Origin: Pseudescherichia sp031987975
GTDB lineage: Bacteria > Pseudomonadota > Gammaproteobacteria > Enterobacterales > Enterobacteriaceae
NCBI RefSeq assembly: GCF_031987975.1
Contig: NZ_DALZYX010000007.1
Span: 62,001-126,000 of the forward strand
Direction: 5' to 3'
DNA: 64,000 nt
This document shows positions 34,031 through 43,201 of this stretch, in pieces. A program made the translations under genes and the position numbers. The first letter of the stretch is position 1, and the number at the start of each line of letters is the position of its first letter. The notes under the pieces were generated by a model, which saw only the letters and a list, made by a program, of their open reading frames with translations, was not told where the DNA came from and made no database searches.

Positions 34031-34693
34031 ATGGAACTGTACCTGGATACCGCCGACGTGGCGGCAGTAAAACGGCTGGCCCGCAGCTTTCCGCTGGCCG
34101 GGGTCACCACTAACCCGAGCATTGTCGCCAAAGGCAAAATGCCGCTGGTGGAGCTGCTGCCTGCGCTGCATGATGCCCTGGATGGAAAAGGGCGGCTTTT
34201 TGCCCAGGTATTAGCGAATAACGCCGAAGAGATGGTGGCCGAGGCGCGCAGGCTGCGCGGTATCATTGCCGATATCGTGGTGAAGGTGCCAGTGAGCGCT
34301 GAGGGGCTGGCGGCAATCAAGCTGCTGAAAGCCGAGGGGATCCCCACGCTGGGCACAGCGGTCTACGGTGCGGGGCAGGGGCTGCTGAGCGCCCTGGCCG
34401 GGGCCGAGTACGTCGCTCCCTATGTTAACCGCATGGACGCCCAGGGCGGCGACGGTATCCAGACGGTGACCGATCTGCAACGGCTGTTGACCTTGCACGC
34501 GCCGGGTTCGAAGGTATTAGCGGCGAGCTTCAAGACGCCGCGCCAGGCGCTGGAGTGTCTGCTGGCGGGCTGCGAGGCCATAACCCTGCCGCTGGACGTG
34601 GCGGAGCAGTTTATCGCCGCCCCGGCGGTAGAGGCGGCCATCGTTAAGTTTGAGCAGGAGTGGCAGACGGCGTTTGGCCGGGCGGGTATCTAA
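34031..34693 (+). CDS. fsaA: Fructose-6-phosphate aldolase FsaA
   Basis: 220-residue class I aldolase of the transaldolase family that reversibly cleaves fructose 6-phosphate to dihydroxyacetone and glyceraldehyde 3-phosphate. The Schiff-base Lys is K85 in ADIVVKVPVS; MELYLDTADVAAVKRL and GVTTNPSIVAKG are family motifs. The ATG follows GAGGAG. It diverges from ybiY across a spacer with an FNR-like site and ends 3 bp from the convergent moeB stop. Its place beside a glycyl radical enzyme and a sugar phosphatase suggests linked carbon metabolism, which is inference. Confidence 0.97.
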   Translation: MELYLDTADVAAVKRLARSFPLAGVTTNPSIVAKGKMPLVELLPALHDALDGKGRLFAQVLANNAEEMVAEARRLRGIIADIVVKVPVSAEGLAAIKLLKAEGIPTLGTAVYGAGQGLLSALAGAEYVAPYVNRMDAQGGDGIQTVTDLQRLLTLHAPGSKVLAASFKTPRQALECLLAGCEAITLPLDVAEQFIAAPAVEAAIVKFEQEWQTAFGRAGI

Positions 34694-34696
34694 CCG

Positions 34697-35449
34697 TTAT
34701 TCGCCGCACACCTCGCACTGCGGGTTGCGCATCAGCTTCATCTCGCGGAACTGACAGGTCATGGCGTCGTAGAGGACAATTTTTCCGGCGACGCTCTGAC
34801 CAAACCTTGCCAGCACCTTGATCGCCTCCATCGCCTGCATCGCGCCAATCACCCCCACCAGCGGAGCCATGACGCCCGCCTCAACGCAGGTCAGCGCCGT
34901 ATCGCCAAACAGGCGGCTCAGGCAGCGGTAGCATGGCTCGCCCTCCTGCCAGGTAAAGACGCTAATCTGCCCCTCCATGCGGATCGCCGCCCCGGAGACC
35001 AGCGGTACTTTGGCCCTGAAGCAGCCGTCGTTGAGCTGATTGCGGATCTCAACGTTATCGGTACAGTCGAGGACCAGATGGTGGGCGGCTATCTGCACGT
35101 TCAGCGCCTCGCCCTCCAGTCGGGCATCGAGGGTGGTAAAGCTGACGTGTGGGTTGATGCGCGCCAGGGAGGCCCGCGCTGAGGCGACCTTCGGCTGGCC
35201 GATCGTTGCATCGCTATGCAGAGTCTGGCGCTGCAAATTTGACAGCGATACGGTGTCAAAGTCCAACAGGGTCAGGTGACCAATGCCCGCCGCCGTCAGG
35301 TACTGAGCGGCGGCACAGCCCAGCCCGCCGAGTCCCACTACCAGCACGCGGGAGGACTTCAGCGCCTCCTGACCGTCAAAATCGAAGCCGCGCAGGACAA
35401 TCTGCCGGTTGTAGCGCAGCATCTCGCTATCGCTCAGCTCGACGGCCAT
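34697..35449 (-). CDS. moeB: Molybdopterin-synthase adenylyltransferase MoeB
   Basis: 250-residue E1-like enzyme that adenylates the C-terminal Gly of MoaD before sulfur transfer in molybdenum-cofactor synthesis. The nucleotide-binding GLGGLG loop, the conserved LSNLQRQ, the Cys of LTCVEAGVMAPL and zinc-binding CxxC pairs (CYRC and CEVCGE) are present. ATG 35449 overlaps the moeA stop (TGATG), so the pair is translationally coupled. Confidence 0.97.
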   Translation of the reverse strand: MAVELSDSEMLRYNRQIVLRGFDFDGQEALKSSRVLVVGLGGLGCAAAQYLTAAGIGHLTLLDFDTVSLSNLQRQTLHSDATIGQPKVASARASLARINPHVSFTTLDARLEGEALNVQIAAHHLVLDCTDNVEIRNQLNDGCFRAKVPLVSGAAIRMEGQISVFTWQEGEPCYRCLSRLFGDTALTCVEAGVMAPLVGVIGAMQAMEAIKVLARFGQSVAGKIVLYDAMTCQFREMKLMRNPQCEVCGE

Positions 35450-36684
35450 CACAGCCCCCCAAACAGATGGTTAAACGGCTCGATCTCTACCCACTCCCCT
35501 GGCTCGACGCTACCGCGCTCGCGCTCCAGCACAATAAAGCAGTTGCCCTGGCTAAAAGAGCTGAAGATGTGGGATCCCTGGTGGCCGGTGGTGCGCACCT
35601 GCAAATTCCCTTCGGCGTCGCGCGCAACGATGCCGCGCTGGAAGTCGAGACGGCCCGGCGCTTTCTTCAGCCGGGAGGCGGTGCGAACCTGCAGGCGCGG
35701 GGGCAGGGTGCTGCCATGCTTGCCGCTCAGGCGGGCCAGCAGAGGTTGCACCAGCTGGTAGAAGGTGAGCGCCGCCGAGACCGGGTTACCCGGTAGGCCA
35801 CAAAACCAGGCGTTGCTAAGCTTGCCGAAGGCAAAGGGTTTGCCGGGCTTGATCGCCAGCTTCCAGAAGGCGATCTCCCCCAGCTCTTCCAGCAGGACTT
35901 TGGTGTAGTCCGCTTCGCCTACCGAGACGCCGCCGGAGCTGATCACTACGTCGGCCTGCTGGTCAGCGGCAATAAAGGCCTCGCGCAGCCGGGCGGGATC
36001 GTCCGGGATAATGCCGAGGTTGATCACCTCGCAGCCGAGCTGCTCCAGCATGACGTGGACCGCCAGCCGGTTGGTGTCGTAGATCTGCCCATCGCCCAGC
36101 GGCTGGCCCGGCAGCTGCAGCTCGTCACCGGTGGAGAAGAGGGCCACCCGCACTTTACGCACCACCTCAACCTCAGGAATGCCAAGGGAGGCCAGCACCG
36201 GCAGCTCTGCCACCGTCAGGGTAGTACCCGGCGCATAAACCACCGCACCCTGGGTGATATCCTCCCCGGCGCGGCGAATGTGCTGTTCCGGACGAACGTT
36301 GCCGACAAACAGCACCCCGGCGTCGCTCTGCTCGGTCTCCTCCTGCATCACCACCGCATCGCAGCCCGGCGGGATGGGCGCACCGGTCATAATGCGGATG
36401 CAGCTCCCCGCAGGCCATTCGCCGTGGAACGGCTGACCGGCAAAGGCTTTGCCCGCCACCGGCTGCGGCACACCTGCCTGCACGTCATCAAGGCGCACGG
36501 CGTAGCCATCCATCGCGGCATTATCGAAGCCCGGCACGTTGAGCGGGGAGATAATCTCCCGCGCCGTCACCCGGCCAAAGCAGGCGTGCAGGGGCAGCGT
36601 TTCGTAGTCGGTGAGGGGGGTAATGTGCGACAGCATCTGAGCGAGCGCCGCGTCAAGCGGGATCAGCCCGGCGGTATGGTCCAT
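35449..36684 (-). CDS. moeA: Molybdopterin molybdenumtransferase MoeA
   Basis: 411-residue enzyme that inserts molybdate into adenylylated molybdopterin. It has four domains; the MoCF-biosynthesis motif VVISSGGVSVGEADY and GLPGNPVSA in domain III are intact. The length equals that of E. coli MoeA. It heads the moeA-moeB operon. The 202-bp spacer to gsiA (36685-36886) holds both outward promoters; in E. coli this position also contains iaaA, which is absent here. Confidence 0.97.
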   Translation of the reverse strand: MDHTAGLIPLDAALAQMLSHITPLTDYETLPLHACFGRVTAREIISPLNVPGFDNAAMDGYAVRLDDVQAGVPQPVAGKAFAGQPFHGEWPAGSCIRIMTGAPIPPGCDAVVMQEETEQSDAGVLFVGNVRPEQHIRRAGEDITQGAVVYAPGTTLTVAELPVLASLGIPEVEVVRKVRVALFSTGDELQLPGQPLGDGQIYDTNRLAVHVMLEQLGCEVINLGIIPDDPARLREAFIAADQQADVVISSGGVSVGEADYTKVLLEELGEIAFWKLAIKPGKPFAFGKLSNAWFCGLPGNPVSAALTFYQLVQPLLARLSGKHGSTLPPRLQVRTASRLKKAPGRLDFQRGIVARDAEGNLQVRTTGHQGSHIFSSFSQGNCFIVLERERGSVEPGEWVEIEPFNHLFGGL

Positions 36685-36886
36685 GAGTTCACTCCTGGGA
36701 GGGCAATCTGGGAAATCAATGCGCCATTATGGCAGAAAACTGGGGCAGACTGTATGTACCCATTATGTGCCATTGCCGCGCGGGCTCTTTACATCACCGT
36801 TTCGACTTTCTATATTCAAAATTCGTATCAAACTGCGGCGACAATAATGATATTTATAGAAAAAGCTGCCAGACGAGCAATAAATA

Positions 36887-38767
36887 ATGACTAAGCCGCC
36901 AAATCACCTGCAAGAAAATAGCCCCGTGCTGGACGTCAGTAACCTGAACATTCGTTTCGAAAACGAAGGTCAGGTGACGCAGGCGGTGCGCGATCTGTCG
37001 TTCAGCCTGCAACGCGGCGAGACGCTGGCCATCGTGGGCGAATCCGGCTCGGGCAAATCGGTCACCGCGATGGCGCTGATGCGCCTGCTGGAGCAGCAGA
37101 GCGGGGCCAGCGTGCGCTGCGACCATGTGCGGCTCCAGCGACGCAATCACCAGGTAGTGGATCTCAACGCCTTAAGCCGGGCGCAGATGCGCGGCGTGCG
37201 CGGGGCCGATATCGCCATGATTTTCCAGGAGCCGATGACCTCCCTCAATCCGGTATTTACCGTGGGGGAGCAGATCGCGGAGTCGATTCGCCTGCACCAG
37301 AAGCTGGGGCGTGAGGCGGCGCTGGCCGAGGCGAAACGGATGTTGGAGCAGGTGCGGATCCCCGAAGCCGACGCGATCCTGGCCCGCTACCCGCACCAGC
37401 TCTCCGGCGGGATGCGCCAGCGGGTCATGATTGCGATGGCGCTCTCCTGCCGTCCGGCGGTGCTGATTGCCGACGAGCCGACCACCGCCCTCGATGTGAC
37501 TATCCAGGCGCAGATTTTACAGCTCATCAGCGTGCTGCAAAAAGAGATGGCGATGGGGGTGATCTTTATCACTCACGACATGGGCGTGGTGGCAGACGTT
37601 GCTGACCGCGTGCTGGTGATGTACCAGGGCGAGGCGGTTGAGACCGGCACCGTCGAGGCCATATTTCACAGCCCGCAGCATGCCTACACCAAAGCACTGC
37701 TGGCCGCCGTCCCGCGTCTGGGGGCGATGAACGGCAGCGATCTGCCGCGTCGCCTGCCGCTGGTGAGCAAGGAGCGTCCCGACCAGCGTGAAGCTGAGAT
37801 CGAGCAGGACACGGTGGTTGAGGGGGAGCCGATTCTTCAGGTGCGCGACCTGGTGACCCGCTTCGGCCTGCGCAGCGGCATTCTCAACCGCGTGACCCGC
37901 GAGGTACGCGCCGTGGAGCACGTTAGCTTCGACCTCTGGCCGGGAGAGACGCTGGCGCTGGTGGGGGAGTCCGGCAGCGGAAAATCCACCACCGGGCGGG
38001 CGCTGCTGCGGCTGGTGGAATCCCAGGGCGGGTCTATCCTGTTTGAGGGCAAGCGTATTGATACCCTGCCGGACAGCAAACTGCAGCCGCTGCGCCGGGA
38101 TATCCAGTTTATCTTCCAGGATCCCTACGCCTCTCTCGATCCGCGCCAGACGGTGGGCTATTCGATTATGGAGCCGCTGCGCGTGCATCGGCTGATGGGG
38201 GAGGAGGATGCCCAGCGCCGGGTGGCCTGGCTGCTGGAGCGGGTAGGGTTAAAGCCCGAGCACGCCTGGCGCTATCCCCACGAGTTTTCCGGCGGCCAGC
38301 GGCAGCGCATCAGCATTGCCCGGGCGCTGGCCCTCGATCCAAAAGTGGTGGTGGCTGACGAGGCGGTGTCGGCGCTGGACGTCTCTATCCAGGCGCAGAT
38401 TATTAATTTGCTGCTCGATTTGCAGCGGGAGATGGGCATCGCCTTTCTGTTTATCTCCCACGATATGGCGGTGGTGGAGCGTATCAGCCATCGGGTGGCG
38501 GTAATGTACCTTGGGCAGATTGTCGAGATCGGCCCGCGGCGTGCGGTATTTGAGAACCCGCAGCACCCCTATACGCGCAAGCTGATGGCCGCCGTGCCGG
38601 TGGCCGAGCCGGGGCATCCTCGGGCGCAGCGCGTGCTGCTCTCCGATGAGATGCCCAGCAATATCTATAAGCCGGGTGATGACTCACATCGCGTGGAGCT
38701 GCACAGCGTCGGGCCTGGCCACTTTGTTGCCCGCTCGACGCCCGGCAGCACGCAATCCCGTTTTTGA
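36887..38767 (+). CDS. gsiA: Glutathione ABC transporter ATP-binding protein GsiA (double ATPase)
   Basis: 626-residue fused pair of dipeptide/oligopeptide-type ABC ATPases that powers glutathione import through GsiCD. Walker A motifs are GESGSGKS at 51-58 and at about 359-366; both halves have signatures (LSGGMRQRV; FSGGQRQRI), Walker B (LIADEPTTALD; VVADEAVSALD) and the C-terminal HPYTRKLMAAVP zone. The second Walker B reads DEAVSALD, as is usual for this subfamily. It heads gsiABCD, 36 bp before gsiB. Confidence 0.96.
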   Translation: MTKPPNHLQENSPVLDVSNLNIRFENEGQVTQAVRDLSFSLQRGETLAIVGESGSGKSVTAMALMRLLEQQSGASVRCDHVRLQRRNHQVVDLNALSRAQMRGVRGADIAMIFQEPMTSLNPVFTVGEQIAESIRLHQKLGREAALAEAKRMLEQVRIPEADAILARYPHQLSGGMRQRVMIAMALSCRPAVLIADEPTTALDVTIQAQILQLISVLQKEMAMGVIFITHDMGVVADVADRVLVMYQGEAVETGTVEAIFHSPQHAYTKALLAAVPRLGAMNGSDLPRRLPLVSKERPDQREAEIEQDTVVEGEPILQVRDLVTRFGLRSGILNRVTREVRAVEHVSFDLWPGETLALVGESGSGKSTTGRALLRLVESQGGSILFEGKRIDTLPDSKLQPLRRDIQFIFQDPYASLDPRQTVGYSIMEPLRVHRLMGEEDAQRRVAWLLERVGLKPEHAWRYPHEFSGGQRQRISIARALALDPKVVVADEAVSALDVSIQAQIINLLLDLQREMGIAFLFISHDMAVVERISHRVAVMYLGQIVEIGPRRAVFENPQHPYTRKLMAAVPVAEPGHPRAQRVLLSDEMPSNIYKPGDDSHRVELHSVGPGHFVARSTPGSTQSRF

Positions 38768-38803
38768 TCGTTAACAGGCAGGGAATTTCAGGAGAAGAAT
38801 AAG

Positions 38804-40342
38804 ATGACACAATTAGTTGCGCGTAAATGGCGTCTGGCGCTGGGCGTTGCCGCCGCGCTCGCCGTGGCACCGGCCTTCGCTGCCAAAGACGTAGTGGTGG
38901 CCGTTGGCTCGAACTTCACCACCCTCGATCCCTATGACGCAAACGACACGCTCTCCCAGGCGGTGGCAAAGTCGTTCTATCAAGGGCTGTTCGGCCTTGA
39001 TAAAGATATGAAGCTGAAAAATGTGCTTGCCGAGAGCTACACCGTCTCTGACGACGGGCTGGTCTACACCATCAAGCTGCGTAGCGGCGTGAAGTTCCAG
39101 GACGGCACCGACTTTAACGCCGAGGCGGTAAAGGTCAACCTCGACCGCGCCAGCAACAAAGAGAGCGGGCTGAAGCGCTACAACCTCTACAAGAATATTG
39201 CTAAGACCGAGGCGGTGGATCCCACCACGGTGAAGATCACCCTGACCCAGCCCTTCTCGGCGTTTATCAATATTCTCGCCCATCCGGCCACGGCAATGAT
39301 CTCGCCTGCCGCGCTGAAAAAGTATGGCAAAGAGATTGGTTTCCACCCGGTGGGCACCGGTCCGTACGAGCTGGAGACCTGGAACCAGACCGACTTTGTG
39401 AAGGTGAAAAAGTTTGCCAGCTACTGGCAGCAGGGGCTGCCGAAGCTGGACACCATCACCTGGCGTCCGGTGGTGGATAACAACACCCGTGCGGCGATGC
39501 TGCAGACCGGCGAGGCGCAGTTTGCCTTCCCGATCCCCTACGAGCAGGCCGCCGTGCTGGAGAAGAATCCGAAGCTGGATCTGGTCGCCAGCCCGTCAAT
39601 TATGCAGCGCTACATCAGCCTCAACGTGACGCAGAAGCCGTTCGACAACGCGAAGGTACGTGAAGCGATCAACTACGCCATCAACCGCCAGGCGCTAGTG
39701 AAGGTGGCTTTCGCAGGCTACGCCACCCCAGCGACCGGCATCGTACCGCCGTCCATTGCCTACGCCCAGAGCTACCAGCCATGGCCCTACGATCCGGCTA
39801 AGGCGCGCGAGCTGCTGAAAGAGGCGGGCTACCCGAACGGGTTTACCACTACGCTGTGGTCCTCCCATAACCACAGTACCGCCCAGAAGGTGCTGCAGTT
39901 TACCCAGCAGCAGCTGGCTCAGGTGGGCATTAAGGCGAAGGTGACGGCAATGGACGCCGGGCAGCGCGCCGCTGAAGTAGAAGGCAAAGGGCAGAAGGAG
40001 AGCGGGGTGAGGATGTTCTACACCGGCTGGTCAGCGTCCACCGGCGAAGCGGACTGGGCGCTGTCGCCGCTGTTCGCCTCGCAAAACTGGCCGCCAACCC
40101 TGTTCAACACCGCCTTCTACAGCAATCCGCAGGTTGATAAGGATCTCGCCGCTGCGCTGAAGACCACCAATAACGAGGAGAAGGCGCAGCACTATAAGGC
40201 GGCGCAGGACACCATCTGGAAGGAGTCGCCGTGGGTGCCGCTGGTGGTAGAGAAACTGGTCTCCGCGCACAATAAAGATCTGAGCGGTTTTTATATCATG
40301 CCGGATACCGGCTTTAGCTTTGACGACGCAGACTTAAAATAG
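38804..40342 (+). CDS. gsiB: Periplasmic glutathione-binding protein GsiB
   Basis: 512-residue solute-binding protein of the dipeptide/oligopeptide family (SBP class 5). A signal peptide ending ...APAFA (about residue 26) precedes AKDVVVAVGSNFTTLDPYD; family motifs such as VKFQDGTDFNAEAVKVN and HPVGTGPYELETW follow. It delivers glutathione to GsiCD. ATG 38804 follows AGGAGAA. A GC-rich hairpin lies between it and gsiC. Confidence 0.96.
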   Translation: MTQLVARKWRLALGVAAALAVAPAFAAKDVVVAVGSNFTTLDPYDANDTLSQAVAKSFYQGLFGLDKDMKLKNVLAESYTVSDDGLVYTIKLRSGVKFQDGTDFNAEAVKVNLDRASNKESGLKRYNLYKNIAKTEAVDPTTVKITLTQPFSAFINILAHPATAMISPAALKKYGKEIGFHPVGTGPYELETWNQTDFVKVKKFASYWQQGLPKLDTITWRPVVDNNTRAAMLQTGEAQFAFPIPYEQAAVLEKNPKLDLVASPSIMQRYISLNVTQKPFDNAKVREAINYAINRQALVKVAFAGYATPATGIVPPSIAYAQSYQPWPYDPAKARELLKEAGYPNGFTTTLWSSHNHSTAQKVLQFTQQQLAQVGIKAKVTAMDAGQRAAEVEGKGQKESGVRMFYTGWSASTGEADWALSPLFASQNWPPTLFNTAFYSNPQVDKDLAAALKTTNNEEKAQHYKAAQDTIWKESPWVPLVVEKLVSAHNKDLSGFYIMPDTGFSFDDADLK

Positions 40343-40348
40343 TCGTGC

Positions 40349-40378
40349 CTGGCCTCCGCTCATCGCGGCGGGGGCCAG
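40349..40378 (+). promoter_or_regulatory. Intercistronic hairpin between gsiB and gsiC
   Basis: CTGGCC-t-CCGC-tcatc-GCGG-cgggg-... closing on GGCCAG. It occupies the 50-bp gap after the binding-protein gene; such hairpins usually protect the upstream mRNA end and lower expression of the permease genes. No T run, so not a full terminator. Confidence 0.5.
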
Positions 40379-40392
40379 AAACAGGGTAGAAG

Positions 40393-41313
40393 ATGCTTAA
40401 CTATTTTTTAAAACGCCTGCTCGGCCTGATCCCCACGCTGCTGATTGTGGCGGTGCTGGTCTTTCTGTTCGTGCATATGCTGCCGGGGGATCCGGCGCGG
40501 CTGATTGCCGGACCGGAGGCCGACGCGCAGGTGGTGGCGCTGGTGCGCCAGCAGCTTGGCCTTGATCAGCCGCTGTGGCAGCAGTTCTGGCACTACATCA
40601 CCCATGTGCTGCAGGGCGATTTTGGCATGTCGATGGTCTCCCGCCGTCCGGTAGCGGACGAGATCGCCAGCCGCTTTATGCCCACCTTTTGGCTCACCAT
40701 CGCCAGCATGGTCTGGGCAGTACTGTTCGGCCTTGCTGCCGGGATCGTTGCCGCCGTCTGGCGCAACCGCTGGCCGGATCGCATTGGTATGGCGCTGGCG
40801 GTGACCGGCATTTCGTTTCCGGCTTTTGCGCTTGGCATGCTGCTGATGCAGGTCTTCTCCGTTGAGCTGGGCTGGCTGCCCACCGTCGGGGCGGATAGCT
40901 GGCGACACTACGTCCTGCCGTCGCTGACCCTCGGCGCGGCGGTGGCTGCGGTGATGGCGCGCTTCACCCGCGCCTCCTTTGTGGATGTGCTCAACGAAGA
41001 TTACATGCGCACCGCGCGTGCCAAAGGGGTCAGCGAGAAGTGGGTTATTCTCAAGCATGGCCTGCGTAACGCCATGATCCCGGTGGTGACCATGATGGGC
41101 CTGCAGTTTGGCTTTCTGCTCGGCGGCTCGATTGTGGTCGAAAAGGTCTTTAACTGGCCCGGCCTTGGCCGTCTGCTGGTGGACTCGGTGGAGATGCGTG
41201 ACTACCCGGTGATCCAGGCCGAGGTGCTGCTCTTCTCGCTGGAGTTTGTTCTTATCAACTTAGTGGTGGATATGCTCTACGCCGCCATTAACCCGTCTAT
41301 TAGGTACAAGTAA
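40393..41313 (+). CDS. gsiC: Glutathione ABC transporter permease GsiC
   Basis: 306-residue inner-membrane permease of the DppB type with six predicted helices. The N-terminal MLNYFLKRLLGLIPTLL and the EAA loop (DYMRTARAKGVSEKWVILKH, 20 residues) that docks the ATPase are intact. It forms a heterodimer with GsiD, whose gene starts 2 bp after its stop. Confidence 0.96.
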   Translation: MLNYFLKRLLGLIPTLLIVAVLVFLFVHMLPGDPARLIAGPEADAQVVALVRQQLGLDQPLWQQFWHYITHVLQGDFGMSMVSRRPVADEIASRFMPTFWLTIASMVWAVLFGLAAGIVAAVWRNRWPDRIGMALAVTGISFPAFALGMLLMQVFSVELGWLPTVGADSWRHYVLPSLTLGAAVAAVMARFTRASFVDVLNEDYMRTARAKGVSEKWVILKHGLRNAMIPVVTMMGLQFGFLLGGSIVVEKVFNWPGLGRLLVDSVEMRDYPVIQAEVLLFSLEFVLINLVVDMLYAAINPSIRYK

Positions 41314-41315
41314 GG

Positions 41316-42227
41316 ATGCGACTTTTAAACTGGCGTCGTCAGGCGATATTAAATGGAATGCCGGGGATCAAGCCGGCGCGTATCCGTACCCCATGGCATG
41401 AGTTCTGGCGGCGCTTCCGCCGTCAGCCGATGGCGATGACCGCCGGGCTGTTTGTGGTGCTGCTGATTATCGTTGCCGCCGTCGCGCCGTGGATTGTGCC
41501 GTTCGATGCCGAAAACTACTTCGACTACGATCGGCTCAACGAGGGGCCGTCGATGGTGCACTGGTTCGGCGTCGACTCTCTCGGGCGAGATATCTTTAGC
41601 CGCGTGCTGGTGGGGGCGCAGATCTCGCTGGCCGCCGGGGTGCTGGCGGTGCTGATCGGGGCCGCTATCGGCACGGTGCTCGGCCTGCTGGCGGGGTACT
41701 ACGAAGGCTGGTGGGATCGCCTCATCATGCGCATCTGCGACGTGCTGTTTGCCTTCCCTGGCATTCTGCTGGCGATTGCGGTGGTGGCGGTGATGGGCAG
41801 CGGCATGGCCAACGTGATCATCGCCGTGGCGGTCTTCTCGGTGCCGGCCTTTGCCCGGCTGGTGCGCGGCAACACGCTGGTGTTGAAGCAGCAGACTTTT
41901 ATCGAGTCGGCGCGCAGCATCGGCGCAAGCGATGCCACCATCCTGTTCCGCCACATTCTGCCGGGAACCATCTCATCCATCGTGGTCTACTTCACCATGC
42001 GCATCGGCACGTCGATCATCTCCGCGGCCAGCCTCTCGTTTTTGGGCTTAGGCGCGCAGCCGCCGACACCGGAGTGGGGTGCCATGCTCAACGAGGCGCG
42101 GGCGGATATGGTTATCGCCCCGCACGTGGCGCTGTTCCCGAGCCTGGCCATCTTCCTTACCGTGCTGGCCTTTAACCTGCTGGGCGATGGGCTGCGGGAC
42201 GCGCTGGATCCGAAGATTAAAGGGTAA
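41316..42227 (+). CDS. gsiD: Glutathione ABC transporter permease GsiD
   Basis: 303-residue permease of the DppC type with six predicted helices, partner of GsiC. The EAA loop is FIESARSIGASDATILFRH, and SLSFLGLGAQPPTPEWGAML is the conserved C-proximal motif of DppC-like subunits. It ends gsiABCD; its last 11 bp overlap the convergent LysR gene. Confidence 0.96.
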   Translation: MRLLNWRRQAILNGMPGIKPARIRTPWHEFWRRFRRQPMAMTAGLFVVLLIIVAAVAPWIVPFDAENYFDYDRLNEGPSMVHWFGVDSLGRDIFSRVLVGAQISLAAGVLAVLIGAAIGTVLGLLAGYYEGWWDRLIMRICDVLFAFPGILLAIAVVAVMGSGMANVIIAVAVFSVPAFARLVRGNTLVLKQQTFIESARSIGASDATILFRHILPGTISSIVVYFTMRIGTSIISAASLSFLGLGAQPPTPEWGAMLNEARADMVIAPHVALFPSLAIFLTVLAFNLLGDGLRDALDPKIKG

Positions 42228-43104
42228 TCAACGCTTCGCTCAGGGCCTTGAGAAATACCGGCAGCACCGGATTGGGATTGGCCTTGGAGTAGACCAGAAA
42301 ATTATGGGCCTGAATATTGACCCCTTCAATCGCCATATAGGTGACGTTGGGCAGGCCCAGGGTGCGCGAGGAGGCCGGAACAATCGCGCATCCCAGCCCG
42401 GCATTAACCAGTCCCAAAATGGTGTGGGTCTGCGCCAGCTGATACTTAAAGTCCGGCGTCACGTTGCTAAAGACAAACAGGTCGGTAATGCGATCGTAAA
42501 ACTGGCGCGCCTCGTTCGGGCTGTAGAGAAAAAACGGCTCATTGTTAAAGGCGCTGAGGGGGATCTTACGCTTACGGGCCAGAGGATGATCGCAATGAAA
42601 GGCGGCTACGAAGGTCTCACCCTGAAGCGGTAGCCAGGCCAGACGGGGATTTGGTGGGACGTGGCGCACAAAACCAACGTCAATAGTATTATCTTCCACC
42701 GAGCTGATCTGCTTATGTGAAACCTGCTCAAAAAGCTGGAAATCCACCCCCGGCAGCTTCACCGTCAGCTCTTTCAGCAGCTGGGGGATGAAACTCCATG
42801 AAAACACAGCGGTAAATCCCATCGCCAGCGTGCCGGTTTCACCGGAGGCGCTCTGCTGAACCGATGACTCCAGCCGGTCGGCTAACTTCAGTATTAAACG
42901 TGACTCCTTCAGCAAATGTTCACCCATGTGGGTCAGCTGCACGTGGCGGTTATTACGGTCAAACAGCGTGCCGCCGAGGCGCTTCTCCAGCAGCTGTATC
43001 TGCCGGCTCAGCGGCGGCTGGGTCATGTTCAGGCGCGCCGCCGCCCTGCCAAAGTTAAGCTCTTCAGCAACGGCAATAAAGCAGCGCAGCTGGTGCAGAT
43101 CCAT
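42217..43104 (-). CDS. LysR-family transcriptional regulator
   Basis: 295-residue LTTR: N-terminal winged helix (LRCFIAVAEELNFGRAAARL then MTQPPLSRQIQLLEKRLG) and a two-lobed effector-binding domain (ETGTLAMGFTAVFSWSFIP onward). The N-terminal motifs resemble the BenM/CatM/AlsR subgroup. It diverges by 88 bp from the hydroxyacid dehydrogenase gene, which it most likely regulates with the MFS gene after it. Its 3' end overlaps gsiD by 11 bp. E. coli has yliE/yliF after gsiD; this regulator and its targets replace them. Confidence 0.88.
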   Translation of the reverse strand: MDLHQLRCFIAVAEELNFGRAAARLNMTQPPLSRQIQLLEKRLGGTLFDRNNRHVQLTHMGEHLLKESRLILKLADRLESSVQQSASGETGTLAMGFTAVFSWSFIPQLLKELTVKLPGVDFQLFEQVSHKQISSVEDNTIDVGFVRHVPPNPRLAWLPLQGETFVAAFHCDHPLARKRKIPLSAFNNEPFFLYSPNEARQFYDRITDLFVFSNVTPDFKYQLAQTHTILGLVNAGLGCAIVPASSRTLGLPNVTYMAIEGVNIQAHNFLVYSKANPNPVLPVFLKALSEALITL

Positions 43105-43201
43105 GATTCAATCCCTGTATTAATAGATGCTGGATTTATATTAGACATGCATCATTGCCCTGTCCATCATCAGATAAACGACTGCGTGAAGGATGATGAA
43201 G

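Noticed and set aside
36055..36894. 279-codon open frame antisense to moeA running to the gsiA start
   Set aside because: Mostly within moeA; translation shows no family resemblance and it is not a disguised iaaA.
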